DNA from: Megaleporinus macrocephalus
Taxonomy: Eukaryota > Chordata > Actinopteri > Characiformes > Anostomidae
Direction: 5' to 3'
Assembly (NCBI GenBank): GCA_021613375.1
Contig: CM038706.1
Location: 26,911,866-26,975,865 of the forward strand
Length of the DNA stretch: 64,000 nt
Position 1 is the stretch's first letter. Every line of letters begins with the position of its first letter. A model generated the notes under the pieces. It was not told where the DNA came from, searched no databases, and was given only the letters and a program-made list of their open reading frames with translations. Positions 1 to 10,640 of this stretch are shown one piece after another. The translations under genes were made by a program, and so were the position numbers.

Positions 1-399
1 ACCTGTTTCACAGTAGCCGTTTCGGAACTTTGTAATGTTGCTTTTACCATTTTTAACTCTATGGGTGTAATCCATCAATGAAAGACACTTCTATTTGTTT
101 TTAATGTGATCTGTAATTGGTGGAAACCCACTGTCAGTCAGTTGTACATACACTCGTCTGAACAGATTGTTACTGTGAGCTATATGGCCGTCCATCCTGC
201 AAACTATTTTAAAGTGATTTAAAGTTTCCAGTCTAAACACCGATTTCTGGCTTCCATCTCGCTGAATGTTGTAAACTTCTACTATGACACAAATGCACAT
301 GTACAGAACTTTCTGCCTAGGAATGTAATCAGATTCTGGCGTTTACATTGCTACTACTCTTATGATCTTTTAACAGATTATATAGCCACTACCCACTTA

Positions 400-440
400 A
401 TCAGATTCTATTATATTACATTAATATAATAGAATCTGAT
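400..440. repeat. Perfect 19-bp-arm palindrome with 3-base loop
   Basis: The arm at 400-418 (atcagattctattatatta) is the exact reverse complement of 422-440, with loop 'cat' at 419-421. It lies in AT-rich DNA and could form a hairpin or cruciform. No target duplication or coding content is visible, so whether it is a short mobile element or a chance product of AT-rich slippage is open. Confidence 0.9.
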
Positions 441-1667
441 ATATTATTATTAAATTATAATATATTAAATTAATTGTATTAATCAATTATTTTAGGCATG
501 GACTCAGTCGAGCAAGTCTATTCTTGTATATATATGGATTTATTCTATTCCAATTACATTATAAATTGTATAATTAACAGATTATCAGATTACATGGCTG
601 TTTTTATTGTGTATTTTTATTTTATTTTTTCGTGCCAGTTGTGCACAATTAGTTTACTATCAAAAACGCTGCAGTTGTGAAGTCTATATTTTCTTGGTTT
701 TGTGTAAAAACACAGAGACCCAAACAGTTAAATGTCATATTTGATCATATTAATTAAAAATATCTGGATCAGTTGTGATTAAGGCTCTCAAAAAAGAGAC
801 TTGTTCTCAAAATAATATTAAAGTAAAATACAAACAGACTTTCTTAAGTTCTTAAAATTCTTGTTTTTCCAAAAAATATGTGTTGCCTCCCCCTCACTCC
901 ACCCTGCCATCATAGAAAACGAGCAGAGATCCTCCTTCGTACTCCGTTTTTATTTAGAAAAAAAGATTCGATGTGGAAAAAAATGCCACAGGATTAACGA
1001 TTCATGTTCACACATTGAGATTATGTGAGTTGAACCTCCACATATGCAAAGGCTCCAATCCAATTAAAGGTTTCCTAAACCCTCCGTCTAAGCCAACATT
1101 CATTTAGGATGCTCCAAATGGTGTATGCATTCTAGTGAGCTGTGTGAGCGAATCACTGGCCTTATACTGACCCCCTGTCCATAATCATTCTGATGATGAT
1201 TAAGATTCATTAAATATTCTGTTAGCCTATTACTGGCCGTTATCTGTCATCTCCTCATTTGGGCTGCAGACGGAGTGACGCTGCTGTTCGTGTACAGGCT
1301 AAACACAGCTTTTCAGATATTCATCTAAAGTAACAAGCTTAGGGGATTTATGCGCAGAGGTAAAAGGAAAACAAAATGTAGATTTGATTTTGAATATGTA
1401 AATATGATTTGTTTGTCTTTGATTTACCGTCTCACTGATGCATGTTCTATTATGTGCGTGTATAAAATCCCCCCACACTGGTGCTGGGCTTCAGTTTCTC
1501 TTCCTCTGCAACACCTACAATGCTGCAGCAGAGTTTCCATAATGTACTGTAAAGGGACAGAGTCTGTTAAAGACAGATTTATGTTGCCATGACACGTGAG
1601 GCTCAGAATGATTTCAGGAGACCATTGCTGGGTATTGTATAAGCCAGAAAGAGAGAAAGTTTAACTA

Positions 1668-1990
1668 AAGGTCCCATATAAAGACATCATGACTATTACA
1701 TGAATGTTTTCAAAGCTCTCCTTAACCTTTAAAATCAAACAGGGTGTTTTCTGTGACCTTAAGACTGATGTATGTAAATTAGCTCCGTTATGATTGGCTG
1801 CTGTGTATTGTGCCTCTGAAGTACTCCTCAAAAGTGAAAAAATGTTGTTTGTTTTATGAGTTGTTTATTTTCTTATTTGCTTATTAATTTGCCCTATATA
1901 AACTGTATGACTGGGGAGTGAACAGAACATTTTGAAACTATAATAATGTTGCTTCAAATCCCTTTATTTAAAAAACGTCTGATTAAGTGA
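1668..1990. repeat. Probable dispersed repeat, resembling the element at 22816-23168
   Basis: The segment starts with 'aaaggtcccatat' and contains 'ctgtatgactggggagtgaa', followed by 'cctttattta'. The element at 22816-23168 has the same order of motifs ('agggcccgtat', 'ctgtatacagactggggagtgaa', 'cctttatttac'). I infer two diverged members of one dispersed family. The boundaries are approximate and no terminal repeat is clear here. Confidence 0.35.
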
Positions 1991-3259
1991 TCAGAATAAG
2001 AATCACTAAATAACATAATAACATTGTAATATAACATTATAAACAGACCAGACAAGCACACAGACTGTAAACAGCGATTGAATAAGAATACATAGAAATA
2101 CAATAAATAGAATACAGATAATATATATAATAAAGAGCCATGGATAGGAGCTTAAGAGGTGTGTGAACATCTTTACTCATTCATCTATACATATTTGCAA
2201 AAGAGGTTTATTAAAGTTAATTAAGCACTATGTTACAGAGAAGTTGCTATGATACAGACATGTGATGTGTTTGGTCAGTTTGGTCATCCATGATATAGGC
2301 CCTTTATGCTAAAAGTTTTATGTAGTGTGTAAACAGTTTGTAGTGGAAAACTAACCTGCAATAACAGCCATTTGAATTAACTGGTTTTGTGATGTTATAG
2401 TCATGTAAAAGCTAATGATGACTGTTTTGGTGCATCAAAGGGCCTCAAAGAAAAATGGTTGCAATAGTTGCAGTTCAACCAGTCACGACAACACAATATC
2501 TCATTAAGAGCCTTTACTGCTGTGTTGTTCACTGCAAAACGATGTTTGTTTCATCAATTTGTCATAACGTCAGGCACAATCTTTTCTTTGTTAGTCCATC
2601 TGTGCCTCCAAATCATGTTTCATTAACATTCAGGGCTCCAATTCAGTATGCAAATTTCTGATATTGCTTATGACAAGTCTTTATGACGAGGGCTTTCAGG
2701 ACATTCGGTGACAGTCATTCTCAAAAGTAGATTACGCTCATATTCAAAAATAGATTATCTTTCCTTTTATCCAGAACCATACTTTTCAATTAGTCTGGCA
2801 GCCGCTGTCATTCGAATGGCCAATTAGGCTATTGTTCTGGAGGAGTGATATTGCAAATTTAAATTTGATATACTTCAGACAATAACACAGATAGCTCTGT
2901 GTAGCAATAAACAGTTCTTAGAAAACACATCTAGAAATGCCAGAGACACAAACGCCGTTCGTCTGGACAAAAACACAAAAAAACTATTCGCGGCCTGGAA
3001 TTGGGCTGGAAAGCTTTGCCGTGTGATTCTCAGCTTACAAAGCTGATGACTTCACTTCAATGTCAGTCCGTCAGGGTCAGAAATGGGTGAAAAGAAGCGT
3101 GTGCCATCAGAGGTCATTTAGCCAGATATTGCAGACAGTCGATCTCTGTACCAGCCAGTCGTTTCCTTTGGCTCAGAAAGAGATTGAAAATGTACAGCTT
3201 TGTTCTTGATGCTTTGTCTGATTCTTTGAACATTTCTTCCATGTGTGTTCTTTCTGCAG

Positions 3260-3397
3260 AGTGAGTATTCAAGTGACTCGGAAAGCGAGGACAACTTTCT
3301 TATGATGCCGCCGCGAGACCACCTGGGCCTGAGCGTCTTCTCCATGCTGTGCTGCTTCTGGCCTCTCGGCATCGCTGCCTTCTATTTGTCTCACGAG
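3260..3397 (+). CDS. SYNDIG1: SYNDIG1 penultimate coding exon (CD225-type region, part 1)
   Basis: This 138-bp exon codes 46 residues in one open frame. It is bounded by an acceptor AG at 3258-3259 and a donor 'gaggtaaaa' (GT at 3398), with phase 0 at both ends. It begins [20 protein letters not shown], an acidic/serine stretch, and runs into a hydrophobic segment with the CD225/dispanin hallmark [22 protein letters not shown]1 (synapse differentiation-inducing gene protein 1, TMEM90B) is a postsynaptic transmembrane protein that associates with AMPA-type glutamate receptors and promotes excitatory synapse development. The match to the vertebrate protein is near word-for-word by recognition. 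The paralogue SYNDIG1L is the main alternative, but the C-terminus in the next exon favours SYNDIG1. The N-terminal exons lie upstream of this window. Confidence 0.93.
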
Positions 3398-4104
3398 GTA
3401 AAAAGCTCTCAATCATCTGTTCCTCATGATCTTATTCACTCACTCCAGTAGTATAGAAGGGTTTATATGTTGCTATGTTGGTGATACATGCATTATTCCT
3501 TACTACCAGGACACTGCTGCATCTTTAAATCATGAAGACATCCTTGTGAATCATTCATTTCTTCCACTATCTCAGACTTTCTTTCTTTCTTTTAACCCTT
3601 CCAGGGTTACATCTGGAAATCCTCTTCTTATGTTTGTTTTAAAATGATTTCTCACTCTTAACAGACTGAAAGGAGCAGATAGATTCTGTTGAAAGTGCAG
3701 ATTGTAACCCTTTAGTTGAAGAGCAGATATTTTTTATTTTATTTTGATGAAAAGATGGTTTTGTCTTTTTTATATCAAAACAAACAAATAAAATAGAAAG
3801 CAGCAAAACTGTAAAGAAATGCATTGCATAATACATAACATAAGTAACGATATAATTAATAGGGATGGATGATTAGTAGTGGGTGGTGTACTGATTCATC
3901 TTGTTATGTAATAATCATTATGCCATAAATAAACACCGATAACATGATTTACAAATAACGCAAACCACGCTACCATTATCCCGTTTAGCAGAGTAAGTTG
4001 GGGACGTTTCACCCGCATTTCAATAAAAACAAAAAAACACAGTGGACCCCACTGATGATCCCACTGCCTGGTCTGCTTCTGAAGCAGTGCACAGATGCAA
4101 GCTG

Positions 4105-4506
4105 TGTGTCAGATGTTTCTCAGTGGATGTCACAAAACCTTCTACAGCCAAATAGAACTGAAATACTGTTTCTCTGTTCTAAAACTCTTGCTTTATGTAA
4201 GACTATGTTCTTCAGCTCTGCACACTTAAACCTGAAGTACGAAACCTGGGTGTGTTCTTAGACTCTGAGCTCTGCTTTATGTAAACACAGTCACAAAAGT
4301 AGATTTTTATCATTTAAGAAAGTTCAGCTTTTTTATCTTAGTGCAATGCAGAGAAACTTGTTCATGTGTTTGTTACAAGCAGAGTTTATTACTGTAATGA
4401 TTTTCTTACTGGGGTTTCTAAAAATAATCCAGACCCTAAAACGAAGCTCATATCAGTCCTATTTTAAAAGAACTGCACTGGCTACCTGTACCTTTTAGAA
4501 TTCTTT
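4105..4506 (+). mobile_element. L2/CR1-type LINE reverse-transcriptase remnant, left part
   Basis: Broken + strand frames give pieces typical of the C-terminal half of L2/CR1-group LINE ORF2. DVSQWMSQNLLQPN starts at 4112, VRNLGVFLDSEL at 4238, and ELHWLPVPFRIL ends just before the 26-bp array. Stops and frame changes between the pieces show it is long dead. The matching downstream part (RDSFRYSASKLW, about 6638) lies on the far side of the array, so the array sits inside this LINE. The family assignment is by motif recognition only. Confidence 0.7.
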
Positions 4507-6530
4507 AGAGCCACTGATATATAAAATAGAGTTCTGCCACTGATATATAAAATAGACTTCTGCCACTGATCCATAGAACAGAGTTCTGCCACTAATATAT
4601 AAAATAGAGTTCTGCCACTGATATATAAAATAGAGTTCTGCCACTGATCCATAGAACAGAGTTCTGCCACTAATATATAAAATAGAGTTCTGCCACTGAT
4701 ATATAAAATAGAGTTCTGCCACTGATATATAAAATAGACTTCTGCCACTGATATATAAAATAGAGTTCTGCCACTGATCCATAGAACAGAGTTCTGCCAC
4801 TGATCCATAGAACAGAGTTCTGCCACTAATATATAAAATAGAGTTCTGCCACTGATCCATAGAACAGAGTTCTGCCACTGATATATAAAATAGAGTTCTG
4901 CCACTGATATATAAAATAGACTTCTGCCACTGATATATAAAATAGACTTCTGCCACTGATCCATAGAACAGAGTTCTGCCACTAATATATAAAATAGAGT
5001 TCTGCCACTGATCCATAGAACAGAGTTCTGCCACTGATATATAAAATAGAGTTCTGCCACTGATATATAAAATAGACTTCTGCCACTGATATATAAAATA
5101 GACTTCTGCCACTGATCCATAGAACAGAGTTCTGCCACTAATATATAAAATAGAGTTCTGCCACTGATATATAAAATAGAGTTCTGCCACTGATCCATAG
5201 AACAGAGTTCTGCCACTAATATATAAAATAGAGTTCTGCCACTGATATATAAAATAGAGTTCTGCCACTGATATATAAAATAGACTTCTGCCACTGATAT
5301 ATAAAATAGAGTTCTGCCACTGATCCATAGAACAGAGTTCTGCCACTGATCCATAGAACAGAGTTCTGCCACTAATATATAAAATAGAGTTCTGCCACTG
5401 ATCCATAGAACAGAGTTCTGCCACTGATATATAAAATAGAGTTCTGCCACTGATCCATAGAACAGAGTTCTGCCACTGATATATAAAATAGAGTTCTGCC
5501 ACTGATATATAAAATAGAGTTCTGCCACTGATATATAAAATAGAGTTCTGCCACTGATATATAAAATAGACTTCTGCCACTGATCCATAGAACAGAGTTC
5601 TGCCACTAATATATAAAATAGAGTTCTGCCACTGATATATAAAATAGAGTTCTGCCACTGATCCATAGAACAGAGTTCTGCCACTAATATATAAAATAGA
5701 GTTCTGCCACTGATATATAAAATAGAGTTCTGCCACTGATATATAAAATAGAGTTCTGCCACTGATATATAAAATAGACTTCTGCCACTGATATATAAAA
5801 TAGAGTTCTGCCACTGATATATAAAATAGACTTCTGCCACTGATATATAAAATAGACTTCTGCCACTGATATATAAAATAGAGTTCTGCCACTGATATAT
5901 AAAATAGACTTCTGCCACTGATATATAAAATAGAGTTCTGCCACTGATATATAAAATAGAGTTCTGCCACTGATCCATAGAACAGAGTTCTGCCACTGAT
6001 CCATAGAACAGACTTCTGCCACTGATCCATAGAACAGAGTTCTGCCACTGATCCATAGAACAGACTTCTGCCACTGCTATATAGAACAGACTTCTGCCAC
6101 TGATATAAAAAATAGAGTTCTGCCACTGATCCATAGAACAGAGTTCTGCCACTGATATATAAAATAGAGTTCTGCTACTGGTCCATATAAGAGTTCTGCC
6201 ACTGGTCCATAGAACAGAGTTCTGCCACTGGTCCATGGAAAAGAGTTCTGCCACTGATATGTAAAATAGAGTTCTGCTACTGGTCCATAGAATAAAGCTG
6301 AACTACTGGTCAATAGAATAGAGCTCTGCCACTAAACTATAGAATAAAGCTGAACTACTGGTCAATAGAATAGAGTTCTGCCACTAAACTATAGAATAGA
6401 GTTCTGCTACTGGTCAATAGAATAGAATTCTGCCATTGATATATAAAATAGAGTTCTACTACTCGTCCATAGAATAGAGCTCTATTACTGGTTCATAGAA
6501 CAGAGTTCTACTACTGGTCTATAAATAATA
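4507..6530. repeat. 26-bp minisatellite, about 78 copies
   Basis: The unit is 26 bp: 'tctgccactg', then 'atatataaaa', then 'tagagt'. Variants in ordered mixture are 'atccatagaacagagt', 'aatatataaaatagagt' and 'atatataaaatagact'. Variant order repeats locally: a block recurs at an offset of 156 bp (6 units, 4918 and 5074) and another at 546 bp (21 units, 4776 and 5322), which points to block duplication. Units after about 6280 are strongly diverged ('gaactactggtcaatagaat'), the usual pattern at an old array edge. Long minus-strand frames across it (590 and 543 codons) arise because the unit lacks stops in all phases and 26 is not a multiple of 3, so each frame reads all three phases. They are not genes. 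Confidence 0.98.
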
Positions 6531-6770
6531 ATCTAGTACCCGCTTACATCATAGGATGTCTGTCTGTTTATGTTCTTAGATCTTAGATCTGCAGATACTG
6601 ACCTTCTGCACACCTTCCATAAAATATTGAAAGTGTAGAGAGACTCTTTCAGGTATTCAGCTTCGAAGCTGTGGTACGTAATGACAACTTTTGTTAGACT
6701 GTCAAGCTCAGTGCTCAGTGCATTTTACAAAGTGTCTTTAAGTAAACGTAACTAAAACTCTATATTCTAT
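6531..6770 (+). mobile_element. L2/CR1-type LINE remnant, right part
   Basis: After the diverged array edge a + strand frame near 6638 reads RDSFRYSASKLW, then VRLSSSVLSAF. This fits the conserved 'GDRAFS.AAPKLWN.LP..VR...S...FK' end of L2/CR1-group ORF2. It continues, in order and orientation, the left remnant ending at 4506. Together they suggest one LINE copy split by expansion of the 26-bp array. Stops and shifts make it non-functional. Confidence 0.6.
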
Positions 6771-8129
6771 TGGTACTTATACATTTAATCAGCCGCTCAT
6801 ATGAATTTAGATTAATACTTTTGTGTTACTGTTAACAGTACTGTTGTCACTTTAAGCTGAAAAATGCTTTATAATTAAAAATTATTAGGATTTTTATTTT
6901 TACAATTACTTTTATTATTTTATTATATATATTACTCTGTTTTCAAGGAAGTCAGAGAGAATGGCTGACAATATGGCCTATAATAGCCTAACATGGGCAC
7001 CAGACCACCGGCTGTGTTTCTGTTTTCTCTAATACCACCTGAAAAGCTGCCTGATTTGGTCAGATGCATCAGATGATGCTACAGTCGATGCCTTATGTGT
7101 GAAACAAGCCGGACAGCAGCTGGTTCTGAAGTGTGAATGGCTGTAATGTTTTCCAATTTCCATCAGTGGCTTAAAATCTGTGCTTGTAATTCATTTAACT
7201 GAATTTCCAACCCTACAGAAATAAATGGTATAGTTTATGTATCATGCATATATACGCATGTAACATATCAAACATCAGTCTTTTCATCTCTAATGACATA
7301 CACATAACACGGAACACATGAATAATGATGTAAACTAGTTATATAGGAGTAAGACAGGAGTAATAACTCTCGATTTTTATGGTTAATTCAGAAATAGCTG
7401 GAGCAAACATGGAATCCTTAGAGAACCTTGTGTTTAGCTGTAATTGCATGCGTCAGGGCTTTGAGCAGTTTACATGCCACTGTGGCCTGCATTTACAGGG
7501 GAAAGACAAGCAATCCATCTCAGGATGACTGTGTGACAATAACAGCAGACAAAAGTGCTTCATTGCAGCATCACTGTCACACTCCTAAACGCTGCAGGGC
7601 TTGAGCAGCGTGGGGAATTTCACAGACACATTACTCTGTCCAATAAAGGCGACTACTGCGTGCTGCTGGCCCGAATGGGCTTTTGGTCCACATTGTTGGA
7701 TTCTCGAGTGCAAAATGAACGCGCAGAAAGCCAACAACAACAGAGTTTTACAAAAGGACTGCGCATAGCAAAAATAAAAATTATATTTCTTTTTTACATT
7801 TGATCAATTTTGCTGTTGCTTTCGCAGTGACTGTTCAGTGAAAATCATTTTTTTATTTACTTTATTTGATTAGTCAAGTTTTTTTTTTATTTGATTGTTT
7901 CCAGAGATAGTAATTAGCTCTGTTTACTCTGTTACATAGATCAATTATATCTCCATGGACTCTAGTACCATTTTCTACCCTACATCTAACTTTTATTCAG
8001 TTCTGTTTTAGTTATTAGCATTTGGTTCCTATGTCTGTATTTTTTGGTTTACGATTCAATGTGTGTGTGTATATATACCACCAAAACTGTCTCCACCTGA
8101 TACACAGCACGTAAAGCCTTCATCTTTAA
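6771..8129. other. SYNDIG1: Intronic DNA without recognised features
   Basis: AT-rich intronic sequence. No exon, RNA gene or tandem repeat stands out; the short open frame near 7555-7803 has no recognisable similarity and no splice context worth noting. Confidence 0.6.
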
Positions 8130-8345
8130 CTGAGATGCTAAAAAAACAATGTTGTTTTCAGAACAGTGGACTGATCATCTCACTGAATGTTTTGAGGATT
8201 ATTTGGATATTGAGAGGCAGAAAATGCCGAACACCAAAACCAAGACTGAACTTTGAAGATGTGGCTGCAGATTTCTTTAAAAAACTTTGAAAAAGTGAGT
8301 CTCCTGAAAAGAATGGAGGCCATAATAAAGCAAAAAGGTTTTCAC
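8130..8345 (+). mobile_element. Tc1-like transposase 3' remnant
   Basis: One + strand frame reads HLTECFEDYLDIERQKMP (from about 8178). It matches the end of the catalytic domain of fish Tc1-like transposases (pattern 'DLN.TE.VWDYLDRE.Q'), with a further C-terminal piece ('gagtctcctgaaaagaatggaggccataa') in a shifted frame. Stop codons and frame changes make it dead. Similar remnants occur at 50160-50290 and 51250-51480. Confidence 0.6.
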
Positions 8346-9839
8346 AAATAGTGAAATGCTGAAAAAAAGGATGTAAAACTTAGTGTTAGAGGCTTCTGCT
8401 CTTTATCCTGTCGCTGAAAAATGAATAAGTTGTTCAGGTCTGAAATAAAAATAGTGAATTGTGAATTCTGTGACGTATACTTCAAACACACTAACAATGT
8501 ATTTTTAAGGAAGAAAACTGTTAACTTTGCAAAAAGCCTAGATGTCAGATAGCTGTCAAATGTTTAACCTGTTAGGCTGCGTTCAGTGTTTTACAACCTG
8601 TGTTTGTGACTTTATGCGTTTTCATTATAATGATTGGCTTAGGCTTGTGACCAGCCTACAACACTCTCTCTCTCGCTGTCTCTTTCTCTCACACACACAC
8701 CCTGCTCCCTGTCATTCTGCACATCACGACTCAACACCTACAGCTCTCTAATTCTCCATCTGAAAGGAAAGAAAAAAGCTCTCCCAGTCTGGCACTAGAA
8801 ACTAAACCCACGCCAAAATCAATTCCCTAAAACCCCCACTATAAAGCCTTGCAGTTACTGAAAAAAACCTGTCACATGTCAGAGTGAAAACAGAACGAGC
8901 CCCCGGAGTCATTTTTGTGAGGTTTTAAGAGGCGCCCCCTCCTCAAGCTACATAGCTGTGCACAACAATGCCCTGCAGTGTTTGTATTTGTTTAACATTT
9001 TCAATGGGTACGTAATGTCAGCCTGCATTATGGAAAGGTGCTCTATTCACCCACTCTAATGCTGTCTTTGGCGGGAAACAAAAAATCAAAAGGATTATTT
9101 TTTTTGTCTGTCTAATAAGAGGCACATTCAGAATTGACAGCAGATTTAAATTAATAGCCACATTAAGTGTTGGCCTGTTGTTAAAGGTTAAATCCCGTAG
9201 TTAAAGGCCTTGAGCTATTTTGTAAGAATGTCAGAAGCCATTGTATATGTGCTTAAGAAGCATATTTATGAGGATTTATTAGCAGAAATGAAATATGGAA
9301 TAACTTGATATGCATAACTCTATTTTTATCTGTGTATAATTGCCTGTAAATACAAACCGTTGTGTTTTCCAGCAGAAGCTGCCATGTAGAGCCTTTAATA
9401 TTTCACGTTTTTCTGTTGAAGCAGCAGCTTAAATTCAGTGGTACTATAGCACCAGCTGTAACAGGTGGAAAGAAGAAGAATCCTTGTCAAAATGTCTCTC
9501 TGTAGTTCACATTTATCAGTAGCTCTGTGCTTGAAACTTTATTGATTGTTTGAATCTCCGTATCCAAATATTTCCAGCATTAAAACTACGAAAGTCAGCT
9601 AGTTATCTGCCAGCTTCTGGTTTAGATCCATTCCATTCTATAAATGGTGCAGCATTTATTAGAAGGTGCTAGAACATAACCACACCAAGTTGGAACAGGA
9701 AAACTGGGAGAGTCCTTAAGACAACAGCAGGAAACCTGAGTGGCTGTAGGTTCTATGGAAGAAAATGTGCTAGAATGCACTGGAGCCCTATTCCAGGAGT
9801 AAAGGTTAAGACAGAATTTCGGTTTGGATCTTGAAACCT

Positions 9840-10640
9840 AATAAATAAGATTGAATAGGATATAATATGATATCATATATAAGATATAATAAATACAATA
9901 TAAAGTTATATATTTATAGGGAAACTATGCATAGTTTTTACACTGTTTGAAATTGAGCACATGAAGCGACTCAACCAATGGATGGTCCACACACCCTGTT
10001 TTCACTGCAACAACTGTCAGTACACATGTGTTTGCAACACAAAGGCATCCAAGAAACTCCAAACTCAGTGATAAAAGTGGTGATTTACTTTCATCCCGTT
10101 ACTCTAATGTGCTTCAAACCTTGGTGACATTCATTCAGATGTCCAGTACATTTCTATGTACAATTAGTTCATGCAACTTGAATATAATATATAGTGTAAT
10201 GACTGACACCCAGCTAGCTAGTCTGCTAAAGTATCTAAATATTTATTGGTTGGCTGTTGGCTAAGATTTATTAAGATGTGCCCCAGAAACTTGTACCACT
10301 CTGGCTTAAATACATTAAAATAAATGGATTAACAAGAAATTTTGGGGCATAAAACTATTGTAAAACAATGACTTGGACATCAGGTGGAATATTTGTATTC
10401 GTATTATTTTATGTAATGACTTTTAGATGTGGACGTTAGGTTTCCTACCACCAGCACTGTGACTCTCTCTTTCTTTGCAACATAGCATTTCACACCAAAC
10501 CAGTCTTACTGACTTTGTCTGCATCACATCCATTTAATTATATACAAAGTTTGAAAAATTTATAGAGTAACAACTCTTCTTTCAAAGGTAGGACCTCAAA
10601 CAGACTTCAGAATGAAACACTTTGGGTCACAGTGTCTCAG
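9840..10640. repeat. Dispersed repeat, related to 49430-49880
   Basis: The part around 10415-10520 ('gtaatgacttttagatg', 'ttcctaccaccagcac', 'gcatttcacacc', 'tgactttgt') follows the same motif order as 49690-49820 ('gtaataacttttctgtg', 'ttcctatcaccagcac', 'gcatttcacaac', 'tgactttgt'). I infer a shared dispersed family of unknown class. The outer borders are estimates. Confidence 0.4.

Larger units (their letters stand above)
1..3259 (+). other. SYNDIG1: SYNDIG1 upstream intron (partial)
   Basis: This stretch lies immediately 5' of a coding exon and ends in a good acceptor (pyrimidine-rich run then 'ttctgcag', AG at 3258-3259), so I infer it is the 3' part of an intron; its donor is outside the window. 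It is AT-rich and its short open frames resemble nothing I know. It contains a perfect 41-bp palindrome at 400-440 and a probable dispersed repeat around 1668-1990, both listed separately. In the rest I see nothing recognisable. Confidence 0.75.

Noticed and set aside
4482..6254. Minus-strand frames of 590 and 543 codons
   Set aside because: They lie wholly in the 26-bp tandem array, overlap each other in different frames, and exist because the unit has no stop in any phase. No domain, start context or splice structure.
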